Program-made: the position numbers and the translations under genes
Source: CAZAMB01 sp964501365
GTDB lineage: Bacteria; Planctomycetota; Phycisphaerae; UBA1845
Assembly (NCBI GenBank): GCA_964501365.1
Contig: CAZCST010000020.1
Coordinates: 124,001 to 188,000 of the forward strand
DNA length: 64,000 bases
Direction: 5' to 3'
Shown here: one piece after another, positions 34,098-42,382 of the stretch
How the letters are laid out: every line of letters begins with the position of its first letter
Position numbering within the stretch: position 1 is the first letter of the stretch
Notes under the pieces: model-generated
The model's input: only the letters and a program-made list of their open reading frames with translations
What the model was told of the DNA's origin: nothing
Database searches by the model: none

Positions 34098-36041
34098 ATG
34101 CCGTCTGAAAAATTCCATCACCGTGTCTGCCTCGCCACTCTTGTTGCGCTCCTTACCGGAGCGACAGCGCTGGCGATTCCTCCGAAGTCTGTGCTCGACC
34201 GGCTGCCGCAAGCCACCGAAGGTCCGATTCTCGCTCAACCCCTGTCGCCTACCGGCCCCAACTCGGTCCAGGGGACCAGCCTTGGATTCGATGTGCTGAA
34301 CATGATCGTCCGAAGCCGCGTCACACCGCAATCATTTTCCACTAACACCACCTGCACCGTGAGTTCGAGCAATGTCTGCGCCAATGATATTTGGGGGTAC
34401 GTTTCGCCGAGCGGACGAGAATATGCCGTGTTGGGTTTGCGCGTCGGAACCGGATTTGTGGACGTGACCGATCCCGATGTCCCCGTTGTGGTCGGGGCGA
34501 TCACTGATTCCAACTCCATCTGGAGCGACATGAAGTCGTATCAGCAATATGTGTACAACGCCAATGAATCTGGAGGCGGGCTTCAGGTCATCAGTGTCGC
34601 CAATATCGACCCCCCCGCCCGGCAACTCACTCTGGTGCGCTCCATCACACAGAATGGATTGCAAACCTCCCACACCCTCGCGCTCAATGAACAAAGCGGC
34701 TACCTGTATCTTTGTGGATCCAATATTGGAGGCGGGAGACTCGTGGCCATGAGCCTGGCCGACCCCAGCAATCCGACCATCGTCGGACAAATGGTTCAGG
34801 CTACGTACGTTCACGCCGCCCAGGTCGTGAGTTACACCACGGGCCCCTATGCCGGCCGCGAAATCGCATTTTGCTATTGCGGATCGCAGGGTCTCAAAAT
34901 CGTCGATGTAACGAACAAGGCGAACATGTTCACCATGGCAACGCTGGTATATCCCAACGCCACCTATTGCCATCAGGGCTGGCTCACCGCCGATCGCCGC
35001 CACATTCTTGTCGATGACGAACTCGACGAAGTCAACTTGCCCAACGTCAACACCACGACCACGTACGTCATCAACGTGGAAAACCTCTCGAATCCGCAAT
35101 TCATCACCACGTTCACCAACGGCCTTCCGACCGTCGACCACAACCTGATGATCCGCAATTACAACACGCCCCAGGGGCTTAAGAGCTTTGCGTTCGAGGC
35201 CAATTACACCTCCGGCCTGCGCGTCTACGACATCAACGACCTCAACAATGCCTTTGAAGTCGGCTACGCCGATTCCTATGGATTCAACAACGGCACGAGC
35301 ATGAACGGAGCGTGGGGCGTCTACGCCCTGTTGCCCAGCGGGATGATCCTTCTGGCCGACATGCAGGCGGGCCTGCTGGTGATCGATCCCTCGCTGGTTG
35401 TGCCGCAGGACTGCGTCGCGAGCAGCGCACCGCTGGCGGAGTCCAGCCCGTTCCCACGAAATCGATACGTGGCCCTGACGCCCACCAACACAGGCGTGCA
35501 GACTGCGATTCGCGTGACATTGGCCGACCTGCCTCCGCCCTTCGAGTCGTTCGAGGGAACCGCAATGTGGCTGGACCGCCCCGATGTCATGATCGACATT
35601 CCCAGCCCGCTCACCACCTACAAACGCTCACGACTGACGTGCGATCCGGTGTACCGCGACTGGGGCGCCGAGGGCACAATTCTGGTGGCCGACAATGAAA
35701 TCGTTCCGGGCGGCGTGTACCAGTTCCAGCAGCTCACCGATGGTTGCGACATGGGGGTCGAGGCGAATTTTTCCGCAACACTGGAGGTGGCTGCGTCGGG
35801 TCGTTGGGGCGATCTCGTCGGACTCTCCTACAATATCCCGCCCAACAACGACACCAACTTCATTGACATTGCCGGGCTGGTTGACAAATTCAAAAGCTCC
35901 CCCGACGCCCCAGGCGTACCCTCTTCCGACCTCTATCCCAGCCAGCCGGACGGCATCATCGACTTCTCGGATATTTCCATGTGCGTGGATGCGTTTCGCG
36001 GCACACCTTTCCCCTTCGCCGGCCCCATCGGCTGCCCTTAA
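34098..36041 (+). CDS. Choice-of-anchor B (LVIVD-repeat) secreted protein
   Basis: A 647-aa exported protein. Signal peptide MPSEKFHHRVCLATLVALLT; GAGGAGGG ribosome site before ATG 34098. LVIVD-type beta-propeller repeats follow (LRVGTGFVDVTDPDVPVVVG, GLQVISVANIDPPAR, LVAMSLADPSNPTIVGQM, LKIVDVTNKANMFTMATL, LRVYDINDLNNAFEVGYA), as in choice-of-anchor B proteins. The C-terminus carries planctomycete-type repeats (NFIDIAGLVDKFKSS and FSDISMCVDAFRGTPFPF, then GPIGCP) that probably act in sorting or anchoring. It is likely a surface protein. Confidence 0.86.
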   Translation: MPSEKFHHRVCLATLVALLTGATALAIPPKSVLDRLPQATEGPILAQPLSPTGPNSVQGTSLGFDVLNMIVRSRVTPQSFSTNTTCTVSSSNVCANDIWGYVSPSGREYAVLGLRVGTGFVDVTDPDVPVVVGAITDSNSIWSDMKSYQQYVYNANESGGGLQVISVANIDPPARQLTLVRSITQNGLQTSHTLALNEQSGYLYLCGSNIGGGRLVAMSLADPSNPTIVGQMVQATYVHAAQVVSYTTGPYAGREIAFCYCGSQGLKIVDVTNKANMFTMATLVYPNATYCHQGWLTADRRHILVDDELDEVNLPNVNTTTTYVINVENLSNPQFITTFTNGLPTVDHNLMIRNYNTPQGLKSFAFEANYTSGLRVYDINDLNNAFEVGYADSYGFNNGTSMNGAWGVYALLPSGMILLADMQAGLLVIDPSLVVPQDCVASSAPLAESSPFPRNRYVALTPTNTGVQTAIRVTLADLPPPFESFEGTAMWLDRPDVMIDIPSPLTTYKRSRLTCDPVYRDWGAEGTILVADNEIVPGGVYQFQQLTDGCDMGVEANFSATLEVAASGRWGDLVGLSYNIPPNNDTNFIDIAGLVDKFKSSPDAPGVPSSDLYPSQPDGIIDFSDISMCVDAFRGTPFPFAGPIGCP

Positions 36042-36064
36042 CGCCAGGGCGATTTCGGAGAGCA

Positions 36065-36093
36065 GGGTGCATCTTGATACACCATCCGGACGC
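36065..36093 (+). repeat. Palindromic repeat GGGTGCATC...GATACACC with flank CCGGACGC
   Basis: GGGTGCATCTTGATACACCA followed by TCCGGACGC. It shares core and right flank with the copy at 36391 and core with 31131. Confidence 0.65.
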
Positions 36094-36390
36094 GGCCGTG
36101 TCGAGGCGGGCGATGGTCGTTGCTCCCGCCGTTTCACCAGAGAACCGCTCAAGCAAAATAAAGCCGGGCTACAAGATGGCTTCGTTTCGACAAGTACGTT
36201 TTCTCGCCTTGTGGTAGGTATGTGGTTGGGTACCACATGTGGTGTCGTGCTCTCGCCCAGTGCTGCGAGGGTGAATGGCTTGTCGCTTTGCGTCCATCAC
36301 CCTTCATAACATGCACCGCGCGCGGAAAATGTTTTCAAATTGCGATCAGCGCATATGGCGGGAGACGGGGATCAAGCCGGAACCCGGCCG

Positions 36391-36423
36391 GGTGCATCGC
36401 CGTCTGATGCACCATGCGGACGC
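36391..36423 (+). repeat. Palindromic repeat GGTGCATC...GATGCACC with flank CGGACGC
   Basis: GGTGCATC (36391-36398) pairs with GATGCACC across CGCCGTCT, followed by ATGCGGACGC. The right flank matches the 36065 copy except for one base. Confidence 0.65.
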
Positions 36424-36427
36424 TGCG

Positions 36428-36886
36428 TCAGGGGAATAAGGTCGGGGTCGAAGGCGAGATTTCCGCGATGTTCACCGGGCCGCCGGAAGTCAGCGAATAG
36501 AGTTTGTAACACTCCGACCAGTGTACCGCGAGCAATCCGTAGGCGATCAGGATGGTGAGCGTCGCCATTTCCGTGATTCGTGCCCGGCGGTAGCGAAGCA
36601 GCGGGTAACTGCCAATCAGGACCAGCCCAATCTTGAACAGCGCCATGAAGGCCGGGCCGTCCTCCAGAAATTTCCGGGCCAGCGGGTTTTCCTCCTGGAG
36701 CAATCCCTGCTGGTGAGCGAGAATCGTGAACGCGAGGTCGAACCCGTTGAGCAGCCAGATCGCCAGCACGAGACAGATCACGCGGTGAGCCCGGGCGTCA
36801 GCAGCCCAATGAATCAACCGCGCGTGCCACGAACGGCGCACCGGTAGCAGCGCGTCCGTGAGCGTCGGTGTGAAGGCCTCCCCCAT
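36428..36886 (-). CDS. DUF5658-like small membrane protein
   Basis: A 152-aa protein with about three membrane helices (VICLVLAIWLLNGFDLAFTI, FMALFKIGLVLIGSYPLLRY, MATLTILIAYGLLAVHWSECY). The pattern NGFDLAFTILAHQQGLLQEENP matches my memory of DUF5658 proteins. The start ATG 36886 is chosen because upstream sequence loses conserved content. The function is unknown. It is convergent with the block on the left and divergent from moaC. Confidence 0.68.
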   Translation of the reverse strand: MGEAFTPTLTDALLPVRRSWHARLIHWAADARAHRVICLVLAIWLLNGFDLAFTILAHQQGLLQEENPLARKFLEDGPAFMALFKIGLVLIGSYPLLRYRRARITEMATLTILIAYGLLAVHWSECYKLYSLTSGGPVNIAEISPSTPTLFP

Positions 36887-37018
36887 GGGACAACTATCGG
36901 CTTTCCCCGCAATGCGGAGCAGTCGATTGCACAGGACGGCAAGCGGCCCATAAACTCTGCGATCAGTACGACAACCAATGCCGATGCGTCCTATAGGTCC
37001 AAACGACCGGAGCCATGC

Positions 37019-37555
37019 GTGAACAGCGATAAGCGAAAAGCATCCAGACCACCCACCGCAAAGTTGTCCCATCTCGACGGTTCCGGGAAAGCCCGCATGG
37101 TCGATGCGTCGTCGAAGGCCGTTACCCAGCGCGAGGCCGTCGCATCTGCGCTCCTGCACATTCGAGGCGAGGTCCTCGATGCAGTGATGACCGGCCAGCT
37201 ACCCAAGGGCGACGCACTCAACACGGCCCGCATCGCCGGCATCCAGGCGGCCAAGCGAACCCCGGAGTGGATTCCCATGTGCCACCTTCTGGCACTGGAC
37301 TTTGTCGGGATTGATTTCGCGAGAAAGGCGGAGGGCCAACTCGAAATACTCTGCACGGCACGAGCCACCGCCCGCACCGGCGTGGAAATGGAAGCGCTGA
37401 CCGGCGCAGCGGCGGCGGCACTGACCATCTACGACATGACCAAGAGCGCCGACAAGTCCATCGAAATCGGTCCGATTCGCCTCGAACAAAAAACCGGCGG
37501 AAAGAGCGGCAATTACCGACGCGAAAAAGATCAAAGATCAAGGGCGAACGCTTGA
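37019..37555 (+). CDS. moaC: Cyclic pyranopterin monophosphate synthase
   Basis: A 178-aa enzyme of molybdenum cofactor synthesis that acts after MoaA. Features: LSHLDGSGKARMVDASSKAV, KGDALNTARIAGIQAAKRTP, IPMCHLLAL (usually MCHPL), and the C-terminal catalytic part TARTGVEMEALTGAAAAALT followed by IYDMTKSADKSIEIG. It starts at GTG 37019. Its 3' end overlaps the convergent GNAT gene by 25 bp. The other moa genes are not here. Confidence 0.93.
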   Translation: MNSDKRKASRPPTAKLSHLDGSGKARMVDASSKAVTQREAVASALLHIRGEVLDAVMTGQLPKGDALNTARIAGIQAAKRTPEWIPMCHLLALDFVGIDFARKAEGQLEILCTARATARTGVEMEALTGAAAAALTIYDMTKSADKSIEIGPIRLEQKTGGKSGNYRREKDQRSRANA

Positions 37556-38031
37556 TCGCATCGACACGCGATATGTTCCGGAGAAAATGGCGCAAATCCG
37601 TATTTCTTATACAAGCCGATGGCCTCGATCAACTTGCTCGATGTCTCCAGTTCGATGCGGCGAAATCCAAGTTCGCGGGCACGCGCCAGCACCCGCTCCA
37701 GCATCATTCGGCCCAGCCCCCTGCCGCGTGAGGCCTTTTGCAGGTACATCTTTCGCAGCTCCGCCACGCCCTCGCCGCGCGGATACAGCCCCACCGTACC
37801 GATGAGTCTTTCCGTCGTAACGGAGCCACGATTATGAGGGAGCGGACGGTCATTGGGGCTCTCAAACACCAAATCAAACAACCCGCCACGCGCCAGATAG
37901 TTCGCCTCGATATCGTGCAAATCCGCATCGATGCCTTCGTGCTCGGCCAACAGGCCGTACTCGCCAAGCACGCCAAACACAAGTTCGCGAATGGCTGGAG
38001 CGTCGGCGTTACGGGCGGATCGAATCAGCAT
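37531..38031 (-). CDS. GNAT-family N-acetyltransferase
   Basis: A 166-aa acetyltransferase: MLIRSARNADAPAIRELVFG at the N-terminus, acetyl-CoA loop LRKMYLQKASRGRGLGRMML, then ELGFRRIELETSSKLIEAIG and LYKKYGFAPF. The substrate is unknown. It overlaps the end of moaC tail to tail by 25 bp, so its transcript is antisense to the moaC 3' end. Confidence 0.86.
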   Translation of the reverse strand: MLIRSARNADAPAIRELVFGVLGEYGLLAEHEGIDADLHDIEANYLARGGLFDLVFESPNDRPLPHNRGSVTTERLIGTVGLYPRGEGVAELRKMYLQKASRGRGLGRMMLERVLARARELGFRRIELETSSKLIEAIGLYKKYGFAPFSPEHIACRCDQAFALDL

Positions 38032-38102
38032 GGGAAGATTGTACCAAATGACCGGTGATTTGTGCCCTTTGGATTTTGCACCATCGTTCGTACACTTTCG
38101 AC

Positions 38103-38534
38103 ATGGAACTCAAAACGCGCGAAACACTTCAGGTCGGCGACACTGGAACCTTTTCGAAAATCGTCACGGAAATGGATGTCCGCGCCTTCGCCGAGGCATC
38201 GGGGGACTTCAACCCGTTGCATATCGACGAGGATTATGCCCGCAAGAGCATTTTTGGACGGCGCGTCGCCCACGGCATTCTCACCGCAGCGATCATCTCC
38301 ACCGTATTGGGAGGCGAAATCCCCGGAGTGGGAACCATTTTCGTTGAGCTGCACATCAAATTCCTCAAACCTGTTTTTCTCGGCGACACCGTCACCGCCC
38401 ACGCCACGGTCAGCGAAATCATCAATCCCAAGCGGGTGCGCCTGTTGGTCGCCTGCACAAATCAGCGGAGTGAGGATGTGGGCCTTGGCAATGCGGTCGT
38501 CATCCCGCCGACGACAACGCGATTGATCGCATGA
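38103..38534 (+). CDS. MaoC-like (R)-specific enoyl-CoA hydratase
   Basis: A 143-aa hot-dog-fold protein. The hydratase signature is RAFAEASGDFNPLHIDEDYA (catalytic D and H), then GRRVAHGILTAAIISTVLGG and IFVELHIKFLKPVFLGDTVT. PhaJ-type relatives hydrate enoyl-CoA for lipid or polyhydroxyalkanoate metabolism. No pha gene is adjacent. ATG 38103 is chosen over an upstream in-frame start lacking the domain. Confidence 0.88.
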   Translation: MELKTRETLQVGDTGTFSKIVTEMDVRAFAEASGDFNPLHIDEDYARKSIFGRRVAHGILTAAIISTVLGGEIPGVGTIFVELHIKFLKPVFLGDTVTAHATVSEIINPKRVRLLVACTNQRSEDVGLGNAVVIPPTTTRLIA

Positions 38535-38566
38535 TGTCACGAAGAGAGAACAGGGCCAATCCCGGC

Positions 38567-39259
38567 TTAATTGGGATCGCGAAAGGTGTAACCAACGCCG
38601 CGAATGGTCTGCACCCAGGTGGCCGCTGACTCTCCCAGCTTTTTCCGCAAGCCGGCAATGTGAACGTCAATCGTCCGGTCGGTTACGGCAACCGCGGTTC
38701 CCAATACGGTGTCGATGAGCTGTGTCCGATCCAGCACGCGACCCTGCGCCTGCATGAGAGTCTTCAGGATGCGGAACTCCGTGGCCGTCACAGGCACAGT
38801 GGAACCTCCAGCCGTCACTTCAAACCGTTCGGTGTTCAGTATGATCGGTCCCGCTTCCAGAACTTCACTGGAAGCCGACGCAGCCGTCCTTCGCAGCGCG
38901 GAGCGCACGCGCGCCGCCAGCACTTTCATGGAGAATGGTTTGGTTACGTAGTCCACCGCTCCCAGCGCAAAGCCCACGAGCTGGTCAGTTTCCTCCGCCT
39001 TGGCGGTGAGCATAATGATGGGAATGCCGGCGGTCGCAGGCTCGCGAAGGATGGTTGTGGCTACGTCGTCACCCGATTTTCTGGGCAACATGCGATCAAG
39101 AATAATCAGGTCGGGCCGCCGCTGCCGCACCTCTTCGATGGCAGCCACTCCGTCCGCCGCCCATCGGCACAGGAACCCTTCCCGCTCCAGGTTGTAGCGG
39201 ACCATTTCCGCAAGATCGACCTCGTCCTCCACAACCAGTATGGATTGTCTGGGGGCCAT
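38567..39259 (-). CDS. OmpR/PhoB-family response regulator
   Basis: A 230-aa two-domain regulator. The receiver has ILVVEDEVDLAEMVRYNLER, the phospho-acceptor Asp in LIILDRMLPRKSGDD, MLTAKAEETDQ and DYVTKPFSMKVL. A winged-helix DNA-binding domain follows (TATEFRILKTLMQAQGRVLD, TDRTIDVHIAGLRKKLGESA, VQTIRGVGYTF). The PhoB-like layout suggests phosphate- or envelope-type control, but the inducer cannot be told. No histidine kinase gene adjoins it. Confidence 0.93.
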   Translation of the reverse strand: MAPRQSILVVEDEVDLAEMVRYNLEREGFLCRWAADGVAAIEEVRQRRPDLIILDRMLPRKSGDDVATTILREPATAGIPIIMLTAKAEETDQLVGFALGAVDYVTKPFSMKVLAARVRSALRRTAASASSEVLEAGPIILNTERFEVTAGGSTVPVTATEFRILKTLMQAQGRVLDRTQLIDTVLGTAVAVTDRTIDVHIAGLRKKLGESAATWVQTIRGVGYTFRDPN

Positions 39260-39360
39260 GCCCCGGATTATGTAGGTCCGTGGGCAAACCATCAATCAAA
39301 ATGGCGCTAAGATCGTGTTCAAAAACGATAAAATGCCCTCGCAAAACCAGCCTCCGGGAC

Positions 39361-40314
39361 CTAATTCCGGGTTGATTGGATGGCCGCCTGCGGGGAGGAG
39401 ACAAGGGGGAGTTCGCCGGTCTGTGGCCCTGCAATGCGAACGAATATGTCGTGCAACGAGGGTTGAGTCTGCTCAAAATGCAACACCCGCCCCTGGCTCA
39501 TCAGTTCCGTCAGGACCTCCTGAGTATCGGTGCCCGGCGCGATTCGCAATTCCTGGAGCCGGCCAAAATCGGTGACCCGCTGCACACCCTTGATCCGATG
39601 CGGGTCGAATCCGTTCGCATCCATGCGGATCCGAATCGTATCCTGACCAAACTTCGACTGAATCGAATCGAGCGTGCCGTCGAGCACCTTGTTGCCCTTG
39701 TAGATCATGAAAATGAAGTCGCACATTTTCTCGGCGACGGACATATCGTGCGTCGAAAAAATCACGGTGGATCCATTGCGACGCAAATCGAGCACGGCAT
39801 CACGCAAGACGTCCGCATTCACCGGATCGAGCCCACTGAATGGCTCGTCGAGGATGACAAGCTCCGGCCCCGCGATCACGGCGGAGATGAATTGCACCTT
39901 TTGCGACATGCCCTTGGACAGCGCATCCACGCGCTTGTCAGCCCATGGCGCAAGACCCATGCGCTCCAGCCAGTGGGAAATCTTCTTCTTGTAATCGGTG
40001 CATCCCTTCAACTCGGCGTAAAAGCGAAGGATGTCCTTTACCTTCATTTTCTTGTAGAGACCGCGCTCCTCGGGCAGGTAGCCGATCCGGTCGTTCGCGG
40101 CTCCCATGTGTTCCTCGCCGAGCACGTGAATGTGTCCCGATCCGCCATCCGGGTGGTAAATCCGCATGATCATGCGCAGGGTCGTGGTCTTGCCCGATCC
40201 GTTGGGGCCGATGAATCCATAAATCGAGCCCTTCGGCACCGACAATGTCAGATCATTGACGGCCTTAAAATTGCCGAAAGTCTTGGAGACGTTTTGAATT
40301 TCGACGATGTTCAT
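39361..40314 (-). CDS. ABC transporter ATP-binding protein (NatA-like)
   Basis: A 317-aa ATPase. Walker A is FIGPNGSGKTTTLRM, Q-loop region GYLPEERGLYKKMKVKDILR, signature ALSKGMSQKVQFI, Walker B LVILDEPFSGLDPVNADVL and switch His in IFSTHDMSVAEKMCDFI. A C-terminal DUF4162-like tail follows. It resembles NatA/ABC-2 exporter ATPases, which normally sit beside an ABC-2 permease. None is adjacent, so the membrane partner must be encoded elsewhere. Confidence 0.92.
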   Translation of the reverse strand: MNIVEIQNVSKTFGNFKAVNDLTLSVPKGSIYGFIGPNGSGKTTTLRMIMRIYHPDGGSGHIHVLGEEHMGAANDRIGYLPEERGLYKKMKVKDILRFYAELKGCTDYKKKISHWLERMGLAPWADKRVDALSKGMSQKVQFISAVIAGPELVILDEPFSGLDPVNADVLRDAVLDLRRNGSTVIFSTHDMSVAEKMCDFIFMIYKGNKVLDGTLDSIQSKFGQDTIRIRMDANGFDPHRIKGVQRVTDFGRLQELRIAPGTDTQEVLTELMSQGRVLHFEQTQPSLHDIFVRIAGPQTGELPLVSSPQAAIQSTRN

Positions 40315-40541
40315 GGGCACAATCTGGTTTTGAAATTGCCTGCGATGCCAGGAAGAGGAAATGGTAACGAAAGTCCCGGAACTCCTCAATTGTGCGTTGT
40401 TGTCTCTGGAATCTCCGCAGGCTGCCGACATTGAATTTGACTTGATGGAATGTTTGAATTATCCGTTACAGCAGACGTAAATCGACAAGATCGAACTCCG
40501 GTACGGGTGGTGCAAAATCCACCGCTCCATTGGTGAAAAAA

Positions 40542-40769
40542 ATGGGACGAATACCATTCGTGGCGGGACTATTCGGGAAGACCTTCGCGGTCATGGTCGT
40601 ACTGGTCGTGCTGACCTGGTGGCTGGTCACCAAGATCACCGGATACGTCATCACGCCCGCCGACTACGGCGGCACGATCATCAGCACGATCCTCTTTACC
40701 TATCTGGTTCACCTGTGGCTATTGCCCAGCGAACATTTGGATCGAGACGACGAGAATTCAGAGGAATAG
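40542..40769 (+). CDS. Small two-helix membrane protein
   Basis: A 75-aa protein with two hydrophobic segments (VMVVLVVLTWWLVTKITGYV and GTIISTILFTYLVHLWLLP) and an acidic tail (DRDDENSEE). In-frame GTG 40533 or TTG 40530 are alternative starts. I do not recognise the family. It is convergent with the small lipoprotein-like gene to its right, 28 bases away. Confidence 0.5.
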   Translation: MGRIPFVAGLFGKTFAVMVVLVVLTWWLVTKITGYVITPADYGGTIISTILFTYLVHLWLLPSEHLDRDDENSEE

Positions 40770-40797
40770 TCGCCCTCCCGTGGAGCAGTCAGCTCTG

Positions 40798-40974
40798 CTA
40801 CGGAATAAGATTGAACGATCCAAACACAAACGTCGAGACCAGGTTTTGCAAGATCGACCCTAACAGACTTACGGCCAATTCCTGACCGTTAAACGTGCAC
40901 CCGGTTGTCTGGAAAATCATGCCTACTGCGGCGATTGTCGCGCACCGCCGACCCCAACGGTAAAATTTCGTCAT
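40798..40974 (-). CDS. Small lipoprotein-like exported peptide
   Basis: A 58-aa protein, start ATG 40974. A basic N-terminus (MTKFYRWGRRCATIAAVGMI) leads to FQTTGCTFNG, a plausible lipobox with Cys30-31 region. The short hydrophobic mature part ends in SILQNLVSTFVFGSFNLIP. I recall small planctomycete proteins with a similar C-terminal SxFVFGxFN pattern, but cannot confirm it here. It sits just downstream of the SH3-domain gene on the same strand. Confidence 0.5.
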   Translation of the reverse strand: MTKFYRWGRRCATIAAVGMIFQTTGCTFNGQELAVSLLGSILQNLVSTFVFGSFNLIP

Positions 40975-41010
40975 ACGTCTTTCCTCAAATAGTGATCGCC
41001 CGCCATCCAC

Positions 41011-42288
41011 TCACGGCGATGGCTGGGCATTGGATTGCACGTCCGGAGGTTCCAACAATACAAGGTCATCGGCGATGTAAATCGGGATGGGATTCACCCC
41101 GCCGGTTTGTACGCGGCGCTCCAGGGCCCGGACGCCGACGAACTTGTTCAGAAAATCGTTGACCTGGATATTGGATCCGGAAGGTATCTCAACATAGGCG
41201 ATGGTCCGCTCGCCCCCGCTGGAAGGGTCGATCAGGCGATATCGTTCGGGCGTACCGCCGGGCGGAAACAGCGCACTGATTCGCAATTCCCCCTTTGCTT
41301 CAATCGCCGGAGCGGACGGAGCGGATTCCGGAATGGCCGCACGGGCCGTGCGAAACTCGCGGCGTTTGGCTTCCGCAATTTCGTCTATCTTCTTCCAATG
41401 GCCAATCGTGCCGGCGGCCTCCTGCATCGTCTGCAGTTCGTCAATGCGGCGCTGCGCATATTGCTGGACAAATTCGTCAGACGCCTCGGTCCCAATCGAA
41501 CGATAGCGGCTTATGAACGAGTCAAAATTCCGCTCCGCGGGAGCCTTGATCATTTCCTTGGAGAGTTCCGCGTCCAACTCCGTCAATTTTCGGTGCTGGG
41601 CATCGGCAGCCGGATTTGTTGCGTGAACTGGCGCGGGTTTTGAACCTGACTTTGCGGTCATGGGCGTCGCCAGCGCATTGCCCCCGACGACTGCTTGCGT
41701 TGACACTGACGATTCAGCCGGAGCCGCGGGAGAAGTCTTCTCCGCTACGGTCGGAGAAGGCGACGCCGGATGGCCCTCGCCTCCAAGGCTGGCAAAAGAT
41801 TTGTTGATCCACAGTGTGGCGGCCGCTGGCGGCTTAATTCGGACAAATCCGTCCGGGTTCCTGCCAAGGATGGTGACTTCGTCGCCCTTGTTAAGCAGGG
41901 TCTGCACGGTGTATTTGTTTTCGTTCAGCAGCGACCCTGCACGCACGCGTACATTGGCCCCATTGATGATCCCCTTGCCCTCCTCCTTGGCGTCCACGTA
42001 ATCGCCCGACACAAGTGAGAAGCATCCTTCGGGTGGTAGAATTTCGTACCATTCGCCTCGTTCACTGACCACGGTGACTTTGTCGCCGGCCTTGAGTTTG
42101 ACAATTGTGTAATGGTTCAGACTGTCGCCGCTGCGCACATACACATCGTTGGCGTTGATCTCGGCCTGACCGATGGGTTGCCTCGCCGCGGGAGCAGATT
42201 GAGCGTTCGCTCTGGGCAGAAAGCCGGCTGCAAAAAATGCCAGAGATGTAATCAAGATTGTTGCCGCACGTCCGTGTATGCAACGCAT
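41011..42288 (-). CDS. Exported protein with two bacterial SH3 domains
   Basis: A 425-aa exported protein with signal peptide region RAATILITSLAFFAAGFLPR, then two SH3b domains: NDVYVRSGDSLNHYTIVKLK with GDKVTVVSERGEWYEILPPE, and ANVRVRAGSLLNENKYTVQT with GDEVTILGRNPDGFVRIKPP. A Pro/Ala/Ser linker (about 175-230) and a helical C-terminal half follow (QYAQRRIDELQTMQEAAGTI). SH3b domains bind cell-wall or protein ligands. It probably acts in the periplasm; the role is unknown. Confidence 0.8.
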   Translation of the reverse strand: MRCIHGRAATILITSLAFFAAGFLPRANAQSAPAARQPIGQAEINANDVYVRSGDSLNHYTIVKLKAGDKVTVVSERGEWYEILPPEGCFSLVSGDYVDAKEEGKGIINGANVRVRAGSLLNENKYTVQTLLNKGDEVTILGRNPDGFVRIKPPAAATLWINKSFASLGGEGHPASPSPTVAEKTSPAAPAESSVSTQAVVGGNALATPMTAKSGSKPAPVHATNPAADAQHRKLTELDAELSKEMIKAPAERNFDSFISRYRSIGTEASDEFVQQYAQRRIDELQTMQEAAGTIGHWKKIDEIAEAKRREFRTARAAIPESAPSAPAIEAKGELRISALFPPGGTPERYRLIDPSSGGERTIAYVEIPSGSNIQVNDFLNKFVGVRALERRVQTGGVNPIPIYIADDLVLLEPPDVQSNAQPSP

Positions 42289-42382
42289 AGAGCTTTTCCT
42301 ATTTCTTCGCCCTTGCCTATCTAACCGCTGATGCCGCTGCGAGGTTAATCCCGCATGCGGACCATGTCAACGAGAATCGTCC

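Larger units (their letters stand above)
36042..36427. other. Intergenic region with two palindromic repeats, no gene
   Basis: This 386-bp stretch between convergent genes contains two palindromic repeats (36065-36093 and 36391-36423). I see no convincing coding frame and no clear terminator beyond the palindromes. Confidence 0.5.

Noticed and set aside
36222..36407. Short plus-strand frame between the repeats
   Set aside because: No ribosome site and it overlaps a palindromic repeat; likely chance.
39376..40434. 352-aa plus-strand frame
   Set aside because: Antisense to the ABC ATPase gene, whose Walker and signature motifs are unambiguous.
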